A stretch of DNA of 64,000 nucleotides from an uncultured Chitinophagaceae bacterium (GCA_903895845.1 CAITVK010000053.1:99227-163226); one strand, 5' to 3'; positions 51,915 through 61,304 are shown, counted from the first letter of the stretch. Made by a program: numbers and translations. Notes: generated by a model not told the origin, from the sequence alone.

Positions 51915-52081
51915 GACCTCTGTTATTGCATTTGGGGTTTAGTTTGTCGCTACCTAGACCTCTTTTGTCGCATTTGGGGTTTAGGTTGTCGCATCCTAGA
52001 CCTCGTTTATCACATTTGGTGTTTAGGTTGTCTCATCCTAGACCTCGTTTATCACATTTGGGGTCTAGGTTGTCACTTGTG
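51915..52081. repeat. Tandem array of eight 21-bp units alternating as 42-bp pairs, upstream of a hybrid sensor kinase
   Basis: Units begin at 51915, 51936, 51957, 51978, 51999, 52020, 52041 and 52062, exactly 21 bp apart. Odd units start GACCTC and end CATTTGG; even units start GGTTTAG and end CATCCTA. GGTTTAGG in even units is complementary to CCTAGACC at the next junction, so each pair can fold. The array ends 85 bp before the start of the sensor gene. The adjoining 51733-51914 shows no gene. Confidence 0.92.
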
Positions 52082-52166
52082 TTTATCAATTAAAAAGTTA
52101 GTACACATTCTTTACTTATTTTTACGCCTCGAAAACGATTGCACTTACAAAACGGTTGTATAAATA

Positions 52167-55100
52167 ATGAATAAACTATACGCATTTCTTATTTTCATTT
52201 GTAGCCTCTTGGGAGGTGGTTCCGCTTTTGCTGGTGACCCGATTATTTCCACTGACAACCATGCAATTTTGCCTAATCTGCTCTTCAAAAGATTTTTCAG
52301 CTCCAACGGATTGCCCGATGAGCGGATTCGCTCTATCTTTCAAGATCACAATGGATACCTCTGGATTGGAACAATGAATGGCATCTGCCGTTATGATGGT
52401 TATAGTTTCAAGAATTTCTTCAAAACAAAAAAAAACAATAGCATTTCGGGCAACTGGGCTTATACCATCACCGAAGATGCATCGCATAATATCTGGATTG
52501 GCACCAATGAAGGCTTCAGCAAATTTGACCAAGAGAAAGAGACATTTGTCAACTACAGCTTGCCTAATAGACTGGTTACCCAACAATCGAAACGGGTAAA
52601 CAGCCTTGTTTTTGATAAAGACGGATTACTCTGGATAGGTGGCAAGCTTGGCCTGATGCAATATAATCCCGCCACAAACTCATTCAAACAGTTTCCGAAT
52701 ACGCCCCTAAACATCAATGTCTCCAAGATCATTTTAGGAAAGAATGACTATTTATGGCTGGCAACAGACAAAGGTCTGGTGCATTTTAACCTTGGTTCTG
52801 GCAAATACGATTTCTTTAATTTACAAATAAAACCCAATGCTTATGGCGACAAGATATGGAGCCTGCTGGAAGACAGTGAAGACTTATATGTAGGAACTGC
52901 AAGTAGCGGATTACTGAAATTACCTCATACTAAAGGGGAGTCATACGGTGCATTTCAATACCTGAATCAATATAAAGCGGGAGATGAATCCTTAGAGAAT
53001 ACGCAGGTATTCGACATCCGTAAATCTTCCATTGGTGATTTCTGGTTGGGCACAGAAAAAGGATTAGCTAAAATCAGCAAACTCGGTACAGCCAATGCTT
53101 CCCTCGATTATTATCGTAACAGTAGCGTAAACGAAAGAAGCATCAGCAGCGACAGGGTCTATTGTGTATTTATAGACAAAACGAATGTACTTTGGTGTGG
53201 CACAGAAGTAGGATTAAACAACCTCCAGTTATCTGCTTTGCCGTTCAACTACTACAGCTTTAGCGGGTTGAAGATAACGGATCAGGTTCGTGGCATCTAT
53301 TCGGCCAATGGAAAAGATATTTGGCTAGCTACCTACAAATCGGGTTTCTACAAATACAACACAACCAACGACAATACCCGTTCCTTTAATTTCAAACCAG
53401 ACAATTCTTTTTATAATGGAACAAGGTCGGTCATCATCAATAAAGACAATGTGTTGGTTGGTACGCTCGATGGGATTGTTCAGATTAATGGTGATGGAAC
53501 TAACTATCAGAACATCCTACAAGGCAATGCAGTCTTTGCGATGTGTAAGGATCGAAAAAGCAATGTATGGGTAGGCACCAATAATGGTTTGTTCAGGATA
53601 GAGAACAATGGAACAATCCAAAGCTATGCAACCAAGTTTACCACAGCCAAAGGGTTCACTTCCCCCTTTGTACGCTCTATTTTCGAAGATCACAGTGGCA
53701 ATATATGGGTAGGGTTTGAGAATGGAGGAATTGCGTTTATCAACACCAAAACAGACACTCCAATCTTTGTTACAAGCAAGAGCGATAATGAAGGCGTATT
53801 TGGAAGCACCATCTATAGCGTTGCAGAATATCCTGATAACACTTTATGGATTGGCTCAGAAAGTGGATTGACCAAAATGACATTACCCAATGGAGGAATA
53901 CAAGGAATTGCAAATGCAACATTCAAGAATTACTCTGTTCAGAATGGATTGCCCGATAAATCCGTCAATGGAATACTTAGTGATGATAATGGGCATCTCT
54001 GGATCAGTAGCATCAAAGGACTAGTGAAGTTTGACATTGCTTCCGAGATCTTTCAAAACTATTTACCCAACTTATATTTCAATCATGGCTGCTGTTATAA
54101 GCTTAGCCGGCACCAGTTTTATTATGGTACTTCTGATGGATTTATCGAGTTTGATCCCGAAGCCATTGCAGAAGATAAGTATTTGCCAGATGTCGCTATC
54201 TCGGATGTAAAGCTTTTTAATCAGTCCATAAAAATAGATGAGGCGTTTAATGGAGATGTAATCTTAAATCAATCATTATCAAATACTAAGAAACTTATTT
54301 TTAATTATAAGAATAATGTTTTCACCCTCGACTTTGCCGCTCTACACTTTGCCAATCCCGAGCAAAACATGTTTGCCTATAAAATGGAAGGGTTTGACAA
54401 AGACTGGATTCAAGCAACAACTAGTAGTCGGAGTGCCACTTATACCAACCTCGACCCAGGCACCTACACCTTTAAACTAAAAGCTGCCAACTATTTAGGA
54501 ATATGGAATGACAATCCAGTAGAATTGAAGATAACCATACTTCCTCCACCATGGAAGACGTGGTGGGCAATCCTTATTTATATTGCGCTCGCCATTACAT
54601 TCCTGTACTATTTTACTATCTATGTTCTGGATCAGATAAAGCAAAAACACCAGCTTAGGTATGAGCAGATAGAAAAGAATCAACTAAAGAACCTGGATGC
54701 ATTAAAGACCCAGTTCTTTACTGATATATCCCATGAATTCAGAACGCCCCTTTCACTGATTCTAGGACCATCGGAGGAAATACTCGCAAGTGACGCCATC
54801 AATAGCGATATGAGGCATAAAGCACAACTAATCAATAGAAACAGTAAAAAACTACTCTACCTGATTGACGAGTTGATGACCTTTCAGAAACTAGATCAAG
54901 GGAAATTACAGTTGAAGCCGCAACAAGTGGAGATGCTGGGCTTTGTAAAAGATATTTATCAAAACTTTCAGCACCTTGCCCAAAAGAAAAAAATTGAATT
55001 TACGATCACCGCTGACAAAGAAAGCTATCTTGTACATGCAGATGCCGGCAAGATGGAGATGGTGTTGAACAATCTTCTTTTCAATGCTTTTAAATATGTG

Positions 55101-56324
55101 CCACAACAAGGTTCTATCACTATCACAATGCACTTATGCAATAATCAGCAACTACCTTCTCCCCCACCAAGCAGTCACCAACAATGGCTACAGGTTTCGG
55201 TAGAAGATAATGGAAAGGGTATCTCTGATACAGATTTCAGTCACTTGTTTGATCGGTATTTCCAAAGTAACAATGCCCTTAAAGGTACTGGAGTGGGCTT
55301 ATCATTAACCAAAAGCTTGGTAGAACTACATGGGGGTATCATCACCGCTAAGAGTGAGCCGGGTGTGAAGACTAGCTTCTCCTTTTATTTGCCCATTGAC
55401 GCTACCTCCTCTGCAACCGTGCCCAACAAAGAAAGTGTTGCGATAGAGCAGAAATATGTTTTTGACTACGACATCAATGACCTGGTGGATGATTCTATTC
55501 TTTCGCAAGGTGAGCATCTGGACAGAAGCAAGGCAAAAGATACACTTTTACTGGTGGATGACAATGTGGAAGTATTGGATTACCTTGAAATGGTATTCCA
55601 GAATCAATATAATATTGTTCGTGCCGAGAATGGAGTGCAGGCGCTTGCATACTTAGATAATCATGAACCCGATTTGATAATTTCTGATGTGATGATGCCT
55701 GAGATGGATGGTATTACCCTCTGTAAGGAGATAAAGACCAACGTACTCATCAGTCATATCCCTATTATACTATTAACTGCTAAAGCAACTGTTGACAATA
55801 CACTTGAAGGGCTTAAGATAGGTGCTGATGATTATGTGCCCAAGCCTTTTTATCCTGACGTACTGCGTGTGAAAGTGCAGAACTTTATTGAAGCAAAGAA
55901 GCGTTTTATTGAACGGTTTGTACAAACAGAAGGTGGTGTGGTAATCCCTAAGAACATTACACATAATCCGCTAGACGAAGAGTTTATGAATAATGTTCTT
56001 GCTGCCATCAACAAGAATATGGACAATGAAGAGTTTAGCGTAGAGGAATTAGGTAGTATGGTGGCCATGAGTAGAAGTAATTTGTTCCGGAAGCTTAAGG
56101 CAATCACCGGGCAAACACCTGTTGAGTTTATATATTTTATCAGGATGAACAAAGCCATGCAATTACTACTTGAACGAAAGCATAGTGTATCTCAGATTTC
56201 TTTTGAAGTAGGCTTCAAGAGTCCATCGTCATTTACCAAATCATTCAAGAAACAGTTTGGCAAGGCACCTACCGACTATTTAAACAATGCAATAGCAAAA
56301 CAAAGAGAAGAAGAGGAGGAATAG
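52167..56324 (+). CDS. Hybrid two-component system sensor kinase/response regulator (HTCS)
   Basis: This is a single-protein signal transduction system of 1385 residues. The order is: signal peptide (1-22); a periplasmic two-bladed propeller region of Reg_prop repeats with recurring GYLWIGT/DLLWIGG/NIWVGT motifs (about 40-690); a Y_Y_Y domain; one transmembrane helix (about 798-820); HisKA with the phospho-acceptor His856 in ISHEFRTPLSL; HATPase (NNLLFNAFKYV, DNGKGIS, GTGVGLSL); a receiver domain with Asp1174 in LIISDVMMPEMDG; and a C-terminal AraC-type HTH (MSRSNLFRKLKAITGQTPVE). Such proteins usually sense oligosaccharides and activate SusCD-type operons, but none is adjacent. Its stop is the first word of a palindrome. 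Confidence 0.96.
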   Translation: MNKLYAFLIFICSLLGGGSAFAGDPIISTDNHAILPNLLFKRFFSSNGLPDERIRSIFQDHNGYLWIGTMNGICRYDGYSFKNFFKTKKNNSISGNWAYTITEDASHNIWIGTNEGFSKFDQEKETFVNYSLPNRLVTQQSKRVNSLVFDKDGLLWIGGKLGLMQYNPATNSFKQFPNTPLNINVSKIILGKNDYLWLATDKGLVHFNLGSGKYDFFNLQIKPNAYGDKIWSLLEDSEDLYVGTASSGLLKLPHTKGESYGAFQYLNQYKAGDESLENTQVFDIRKSSIGDFWLGTEKGLAKISKLGTANASLDYYRNSSVNERSISSDRVYCVFIDKTNVLWCGTEVGLNNLQLSALPFNYYSFSGLKITDQVRGIYSANGKDIWLATYKSGFYKYNTTNDNTRSFNFKPDNSFYNGTRSVIINKDNVLVGTLDGIVQINGDGTNYQNILQGNAVFAMCKDRKSNVWVGTNNGLFRIENNGTIQSYATKFTTAKGFTSPFVRSIFEDHSGNIWVGFENGGIAFINTKTDTPIFVTSKSDNEGVFGSTIYSVAEYPDNTLWIGSESGLTKMTLPNGGIQGIANATFKNYSVQNGLPDKSVNGILSDDNGHLWISSIKGLVKFDIASEIFQNYLPNLYFNHGCCYKLSRHQFYYGTSDGFIEFDPEAIAEDKYLPDVAISDVKLFNQSIKIDEAFNGDVILNQSLSNTKKLIFNYKNNVFTLDFAALHFANPEQNMFAYKMEGFDKDWIQATTSSRSATYTNLDPGTYTFKLKAANYLGIWNDNPVELKITILPPPWKTWWAILIYIALAITFLYYFTIYVLDQIKQKHQLRYEQIEKNQLKNLDALKTQFFTDISHEFRTPLSLILGPSEEILASDAINSDMRHKAQLINRNSKKLLYLIDELMTFQKLDQGKLQLKPQQVEMLGFVKDIYQNFQHLAQKKKIEFTITADKESYLVHADAGKMEMVLNNLLFNAFKYVPQQGSITITMHLCNNQQLPSPPPSSHQQWLQVSVEDNGKGISDTDFSHLFDRYFQSNNALKGTGVGLSLTKSLVELHGGIITAKSEPGVKTSFSFYLPIDATSSATVPNKESVAIEQKYVFDYDINDLVDDSILSQGEHLDRSKAKDTLLLVDDNVEVLDYLEMVFQNQYNIVRAENGVQALAYLDNHEPDLIISDVMMPEMDGITLCKEIKTNVLISHIPIILLTAKATVDNTLEGLKIGADDYVPKPFYPDVLRVKVQNFIEAKKRFIERFVQTEGGVVIPKNITHNPLDEEFMNNVLAAINKNMDNEEFSVEELGSMVAMSRSNLFRKLKAITGQTPVEFIYFIRMNKAMQLLLERKHSVSQISFEVGFKSPSSFTKSFKKQFGKAPTDYLNNAIAKQREEEEE

Positions 56325-56399
56325 TTATGAGTTATGAATTATGAAATATGAGTTATGAGTGAAGCCAATTTGTAATAAACAACTCATAATTCATAACTA
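56322..56399. repeat. Word palindrome between HTCS and rarA
   Basis: TAGTTATGAGTTATGAATT (56322-56340) and AACTCATAATTCATAACTA (56381-56399) are opposed. The word order differs slightly, so pairing can shift. The loop repeats GTTATGA and ATGAAATATGAGTT. The first TAG is the stop codon of the sensor kinase, and the palindrome ends three bases before the rarA stop. Confidence 0.75.
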
Positions 56400-56401
56400 A
56401 A

Positions 56402-57676
56402 TCAGTATCCATATTTCTTGTCCCACCTATCTTTCAGGAACTTGCGTAGTTCATTTTCGCGGGCATTATTACCGGGTTTATAGAAGGGAGTTCCCTCGAG
56501 GCTTGGAGGCAAGTATTCCTGATTGATAAAATTACCTTCTCCCAAGTGTGAGTATTTATAATCTTTCCCATAACCCATATTCTTCATCAGCTTGGTTGGT
56601 GCATTACGGATGTGCAATGGGACAGGAAGGTCTCCTGTCTGTTGCACTGTTTGCAAAGCATTGTTGATCGCTTCGTAAGAGGCGTTACTCTTTGCAGAAG
56701 AGGCCAGATAAATAGCACATTGCGATAGAATAATCCTGCTTTCGGGATAACCAATCTTACTCACTGCATCAAAGGTAGCATTTGCCAATAGCAGCGCATT
56801 CGGGTTGGCATTACCAACATCTTCACTGGCAAATATCAGCATACGCCTGGCAATAAACTGCACATCCTCCCCTCCTTCTATCATCCTTGCCAACCAATAT
56901 ACCGCACCATTGGGATCACTTCCACGCATACTTTTTATGAAAGCAGAGATGATATCGTAGTGCTGCTCCCCTTTTTTGTCGTACAGAGCAATCTTTCGCT
57001 GTGCCACATTCATCACTTCTTTATCAGTTATTGTGATGGCAGCTTTGGAAGTGGCAGCAAGTGTCTGCACCACCAACTCGAGCAAGTTCAGCAGTTTGCG
57101 GGCATCTCCCCCACTAATCTTTATCAGTGCATCCGTCTCTTTTAGCTTGATATCCAGTTGTTTCAGTTCCGTATCTTTTGTTATTGCCTCGTTTAATAAC
57201 TCAATCAACTCTTTCTCTTGCAAGGACTTCAACACATAAACCTGCGTACGGCTCAGCAAGGCATTGTTTACTTCGAAGGAAGGATTTTCTGTAGTAGCAC
57301 CAATCAGCGTGATGATTCCCTTTTCTACCGCACCCAACAATGCATCTTGCTGACCTTTATTAAACCGATGTATCTCATCTATAAAAAGAATGGCTTTATT
57401 GGTTTGTTTGGATTGTTCTATCACTTCACGCACTTCTTTTACGCCACTACTAATGGCACTCAACTGAAAGTAAGGCACGTTCATGGTTTGTGCAATAATG
57501 TTGGCGATGGTTGTCTTCCCCACACCGGGCGGGCCCCATAGAATGATGGAAGGAAGATTGCCTTGCATAATGGAAGTGCGCAAGATGCTTCCCTTGCCGG
57601 TGAGGTGTTCCTGCCCCACCAATTCATCCAATGTACGAGGGCGCATCCTTTCTGCTAACGGTATATAATTAGTCAT
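56402..57676 (-). CDS. rarA: Replication-associated recombination protein RarA (AAA+ ATPase)
   Basis: This is a clamp-loader-like ATPase acting at stalled forks and single-stranded DNA ends. The 424 residues show MRPRTLDELVGQEHL, Walker A GPPGVGKTT (48-56), Walker B AILFIDEIHRF, sensor 1 GATTENPSFEV, and the tetramerisation and C-terminal parts (GSDPNGAVYWLARMIEGGED, ASEDVGNANP). It is probably co-transcribed with the GNAT gene 9 bp upstream. Confidence 0.95.
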   Translation of the reverse strand: MTNYIPLAERMRPRTLDELVGQEHLTGKGSILRTSIMQGNLPSIILWGPPGVGKTTIANIIAQTMNVPYFQLSAISSGVKEVREVIEQSKQTNKAILFIDEIHRFNKGQQDALLGAVEKGIITLIGATTENPSFEVNNALLSRTQVYVLKSLQEKELIELLNEAITKDTELKQLDIKLKETDALIKISGGDARKLLNLLELVVQTLAATSKAAITITDKEVMNVAQRKIALYDKKGEQHYDIISAFIKSMRGSDPNGAVYWLARMIEGGEDVQFIARRMLIFASEDVGNANPNALLLANATFDAVSKIGYPESRIILSQCAIYLASSAKSNASYEAINNALQTVQQTGDLPVPLHIRNAPTKLMKNMGYGKDYKYSHLGEGNFINQEYLPPSLEGTPFYKPGNNARENELRKFLKDRWDKKYGY

Positions 57677-57685
57677 TCTTTTATT

Positions 57686-58168
57686 TTACAAATCCTTTAT
57701 CATCCAAACATTGCAGGAAGAGTGTCCAGAGTTACCCATGCGTTCGTTTACTGTAACAAATCCGAGATTGGTATATATGGCGATAGCTGTGGTGAAGTTG
57801 GGCAAACATTCCAGATATAATTTACGATAACCAAGTTCCTTGGCCGACTGCAAACTCTTCTCAAGCAATGCTTTGCCAATGCCTTTTCCTCTTGCTTTGT
57901 CTGACAGGTAGTATTTCACTAATTCGGCACAACCATCCTCCAGGCCTGTTGTTGGATAGATGCCGCAGCAGCCCACCACATCCCCCTCATTCACAGCAAC
58001 CCACAATATGGAAGAAGGCACTTGAAACAGTTCGAACAGCTTTTCGGTGGTAGGATCCGAGTAAACGGTGCCACACTTTGGCGCACCATATTCCTCAAAT
58101 ACATCCTTTATTATTCTGGACAATAAAATATTGTCGCCCTCCACCACTTTGCGTATTGTTACTGCCAT
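57686..58168 (-). CDS. GNAT-family N-acetyltransferase
   Basis: This is a 160-residue acetyl-CoA-dependent transferase. The fold motifs are VVGCCGIYPT (strand 4), VKYYLSDKARGKGIGKALLE with the acetyl-CoA pyrophosphate loop RGKGIG, and KLYLECLPNFTTAIAIYTNL. The substrate is unknown. It lies 9 bp upstream of rarA, so the two share a transcript. Confidence 0.9.
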   Translation of the reverse strand: MAVTIRKVVEGDNILLSRIIKDVFEEYGAPKCGTVYSDPTTEKLFELFQVPSSILWVAVNEGDVVGCCGIYPTTGLEDGCAELVKYYLSDKARGKGIGKALLEKSLQSAKELGYRKLYLECLPNFTTAIAIYTNLGFVTVNERMGNSGHSSCNVWMIKDL

Positions 58169-58273
58169 TGTCCTTGATTATTTCAATAATGACATCAAAT
58201 TTAGGAATGTTTTCAATTGACGGCAAGAATTTGGACGTGAGGAGGGATAAATGCAATAAAGCATAAGTTATTA

Positions 58274-58360
58274 CTAAGGGCGGTAGCCGTTGTGAATAAG
58301 CAAGAAAAGTATGTAGAGGACTATCAAAATGTAGCCTAAAGGTTTATTTGGTTTGTTCAT
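58274..58360 (-). CDS. Possible 28-residue single-span membrane peptide
   Basis: A short minus-strand frame starts at ATG 58360 and stops at TAG 58274-58276. It reads MNKPNKPLGY, then a hydrophobic span ILIVLYILFLLI and HNGYRP. The basic/polar ends around one helix-length hydrophobic segment resemble known small membrane proteins. There is no homology evidence, and the gene could be accidental. Confidence 0.3.
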   Translation of the reverse strand: MNKPNKPLGYILIVLYILFLLIHNGYRP

Positions 58361-58497
58361 AGCAATCTGCAAGCACTTTACTAAACACTTTTGTTTGGGC
58401 GTAGTTATTTTGTTTCCACATAGGTCTTTTCTCCATGCGGGAATCTATTTTCTCTAAAAAATTGTATTGTTCAAGTATTTTTTTATGAGAATAAAGA

Positions 58498-58682
58498 GGC
58501 ATCGTATCAATACGAGGCATGTTTTAAGAGAAATAAATGGCATCGTATTGATACGAGGGCATTTTTAAAACTTTTGAGAGGCATCGTATTAATACGACGT
58601 GTGTTTTAAGAGAAATAAATGGCATCGTATTGATACGACGCCTCTTTCTTCGCGATAAAACATGGCTCGTATTGATAGAAAA
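58498..58682. repeat. Tandem array of four to five 41-bp units with a conserved palindrome
   Basis: Units begin with GGCATCG at 58498, 58539, 58580 and 58621, each 41 bp apart, with a degenerate fifth near 58662. Each holds the palindrome TCGTAT-NN-ATACGA, where the central pair is CA, TG, TA or TG while both arms are invariant. Units 1 and 3 also share GTTTTAAGAGAAATAAAT, giving an 82-bp super-period. The array lies upstream of the lipoprotein gene at 58877; nothing else was recognised in 58361-58497. Confidence 0.9.
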
Positions 58683-58876
58683 TCTGTTTTGAGGGATAAT
58701 TTGGGTACATTCTCTATGTAAAGAGGTAATACGGGGAATGAATTTAGCTGATAGTATTCCCTTAGTTTTGTGGTGGCGCTATTGAACTAAACTAGCAACT
58801 GGTTCTTAATTGTAAAATATATACGCTAGTTTGCAAGGTTTAAAACATGGGGCTATTTAAGAATTGTTTGTATTTT

Positions 58877-59620
58877 ATGAAGCACTTGATACTTATAACA
58901 TTTTTAACAAGTTCATTATTAATAGGTTGTTCCAATGGACAGACAAATAATAATAATTCTACCTCCGTAACAAAACAAAAAACCACCATTGACAATTTCC
59001 AATTTTCTTTCGAATCCGCACATCCCAAAGCACAAGCTTTAATGAAAGATGAATTTTATTGGAGTCCAATTGAAGAGACAGCTCCATTCGGTAGTGATGA
59101 TGGTTCTGATGCTGCTTATGGGTTTAGGCAGTGGAGGCTATTAAATAAAAACATAAGCCCTATGGTGTATTTAAAGGAATTGATTGAAAGATGGCAATAT
59201 CCATTTTTCGATTATAATGAATTAGATACCACAAAAATTAGAGAGTATATTTCTAGAAAACCAAATCTCGATGAAAAAGATATGCAGCAACAAATAAATA
59301 CATTGAGAGAAGCTTTAAAGAATTCGGGAGACACTTCAATTAATAAAACGGATGATAGTCATTTGCGAGAGGTAATAATAGCATCATCAAAAAAAATGGG
59401 TGGTACATATTTGTTAGGACAGGACAATGCAATTATTGGAATCTGTTTCGCTCAATTTGTTTTAGAGGGCCACATAGATAGTGATATAAAAAATATAGGG
59501 ATTACAGCAATTAAGCGACAATTACTTCCTATTCTATTGGAAAGATGGGGTGAAAATTACAGTAAAACAAGAAAACAAAAACTAAAGCAATTGTTTGAAG
59601 TCATTAGCAAAGCAAATTAA
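58877..59620 (+). CDS. Lipoprotein of unknown function (possibly YfeS-like)
   Basis: This is a 247-residue protein from the ATG at 58877, chosen because it opens a lipoprotein signal (LITFLTSSLLIGC); the ORF extends 10 codons further upstream. A conserved-looking block near the N-terminus of the mature part, DEFYWSPIEETAPFGSDDGS, recalls the poorly characterised YfeS-type proteins, from memory only. A helical C-terminal half follows (LREVIIASSKKMGG, IKNIGITAIKRQLLPILLER). No function can be assigned. Confidence 0.7.
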   Translation: MKHLILITFLTSSLLIGCSNGQTNNNNSTSVTKQKTTIDNFQFSFESAHPKAQALMKDEFYWSPIEETAPFGSDDGSDAAYGFRQWRLLNKNISPMVYLKELIERWQYPFFDYNELDTTKIREYISRKPNLDEKDMQQQINTLREALKNSGDTSINKTDDSHLREVIIASSKKMGGTYLLGQDNAIIGICFAQFVLEGHIDSDIKNIGITAIKRQLLPILLERWGENYSKTRKQKLKQLFEVISKAN

Positions 59621-59762
59621 ACCTACAGCAGCGGCTGTTATCAATATTGCAAATATTGAGTTATGACCGAACAAACTCGGCTTCAGTACTTTAATTAAAC
59701 ATTAATTCTCTAACCAGAAGAAGGAAACAAGCTTCTAAGCAGCAATCAAAAACACTAAATCT

Positions 59763-60695
59763 TTACTCTTTGGAGAAATCGAATAATGTTGCAGTAAAGA
59801 TGCCCCGTTCCCTCTTTTTAAAGATGATGTCCCAGTTGCCTTTGTAGCGCAAAACTTTTGGCACAAGCAAATCCTTATAGTGCGTCATCTCCACCTCCAT
59901 ACTCACATCAAAATCGTAGACGCCTGCTTTGTAGCTAAGTGCATAGTTTCTGCCCAATACTTCCAGATTTTTGGCATCAAACCAAGTAGTCATTCCATCA
60001 ACAACAATATCATCGGCAAGTGGTCCCAGATCTTCCTTTGGAATGATGGAAAACATATAGCAAGGGATGCCGTGATAATCTTGCACTTCCAACCGATAGT
60101 CGTATAATTTGTGTGCCCTGTTATCGTACAGATCTAGCTTGTCGCCACCAATAAAAGGAATCCCGTTTATCTTTTTTCCAGGATTGAAGAACAACATCTT
60201 CAACTGTTCTTTGTGTTTATCTATGCCAGTTTTACCTTCTGTTGATATTTGAGAATTGCTAACAATATTTGTTTCGCCACAAACTTTTCCTGTCGTAAAA
60301 AACAAGGAAGCATACAATTTACCGGTAAAATAATTATAATCGTGCTCGTTTGTGTAGAAGTCACCCGTGGTTTGTTCTTGCAAAACCTTCATGGTACGGC
60401 AACCATTGGCTCGCATTTGTTGGGTCTTACTGAATAATGAGGCTTTTGTTTTGCCTTCTTTATCCAGCATTTTAATATCATTAAAGGATGTGTAGTTAAG
60501 TATCCGCAGATTCTTGAATGCCTTGTAAAAGGTTGTGTCTTCTTTTATTTGCTTCAGAAGTTTGGTGTAGTCAAAATTATTCCTGACAATCACTTCTGGC
60601 AAAGTCATCTTTTTATTGTCAATGATAATGGTTGTATCCTGACTGAATGCTTTGAGAAAGCATAAAAGACTGATGAAGAGAGTGCCGCATTTCAT
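59763..60695 (-). CDS. Exported hypothetical protein, coupled to def
   Basis: Not recognised by function. It has 310 residues with a signal peptide (LFISLLCFLKAFSQ). The mature chain is beta-rich in its C-terminal half (YRLEVQDYHGIPCYMFSIIP, YALSYKAGVYDFDVSMEVEM), similar in style to outer-membrane or periplasmic lipocalin-like Bacteroidota proteins. Its ATG follows the TAA of the deformylase gene with no gap, so translation is likely coupled. Confidence 0.75.
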   Translation of the reverse strand: MKCGTLFISLLCFLKAFSQDTTIIIDNKKMTLPEVIVRNNFDYTKLLKQIKEDTTFYKAFKNLRILNYTSFNDIKMLDKEGKTKASLFSKTQQMRANGCRTMKVLQEQTTGDFYTNEHDYNYFTGKLYASLFFTTGKVCGETNIVSNSQISTEGKTGIDKHKEQLKMLFFNPGKKINGIPFIGGDKLDLYDNRAHKLYDYRLEVQDYHGIPCYMFSIIPKEDLGPLADDIVVDGMTTWFDAKNLEVLGRNYALSYKAGVYDFDVSMEVEMTHYKDLLVPKVLRYKGNWDIIFKKRERGIFTATLFDFSKE

Positions 60696-61274
60696 TTATT
60701 TAGAGAAACTCATTTTATAATCCACTTTTACTTTGCCCTTATTGATATCGCTAAGTTTGCCTTGAAGCATTTTCTTTTTAAGGGGTTTGAGATAATCTAT
60801 AAAAAGCTTGCCTTCAATGTGGTCATATTCGTGTTGAATAATTCGTGCAGTAAGGCCAGTAAACGTCTCGGTATGTTTTACAAAAGCAGAATCATAGTAT
60901 TCTATCAATACCGTTTCTGGTCTGTAAACGTCTTCTCTTATTTTGGGTATCGATAAGCATCCTTCATTGTACGCCCATTCCTCACCCGACAATTCTAATA
61001 TCCTGGCATTAATAAATACCTTTCTAAAACCAGGTTCGTCGTTGTAAGTTCCTTTCTCATCTTCTTCCTGATTATCAAATATTTGTTTGCTATCAATGAT
61101 GAAAAGCCTGATATCCCTGTTCACTTGTGGTGCAGCCAAGCCAACACCTCTGCTGCTGTACATGGTTTCCCACATATCATCCAACAACTTTTTTAGATTG
61201 GGATAGTCTGGTGTAATATCCGATGCAACTTTGCGTAAAACAGGATTGCCGTAGGCTACGATAGGTAGAGTCAT
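60696..61274 (-). CDS. def: Peptide deformylase
   Basis: This enzyme removes the N-formyl group from nascent proteins. From the ATG at 61274 (MTLPIVAYGNPVLRK) the protein has 192 residues and the three metal motifs GVGLAAPQV, EGCLSIP and QHEYDHIEGKLF. The upstream in-frame ATG at 61340 would add a hydrophobic stretch not found in the family, and it lies upstream of the predicted -7 box at 61305-61312, so it is rejected. Confidence 0.95.
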   Translation of the reverse strand: MTLPIVAYGNPVLRKVASDITPDYPNLKKLLDDMWETMYSSRGVGLAAPQVNRDIRLFIIDSKQIFDNQEEDEKGTYNDEPGFRKVFINARILELSGEEWAYNEGCLSIPKIREDVYRPETVLIEYYDSAFVKHTETFTGLTARIIQHEYDHIEGKLFIDYLKPLKKKMLQGKLSDINKGKVKVDYKMSFSK

Positions 61275-61304
61275 ATAAACAAAAAAGAAAAATATTAAAA
61301 AAGG

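Noticed and set aside
52167..56324. Polysaccharide utilisation locus around the HTCS regulator
   Set aside because: No SusC/SusD pair or glycoside hydrolase is found on either side, so the regulator is an orphan in this window.
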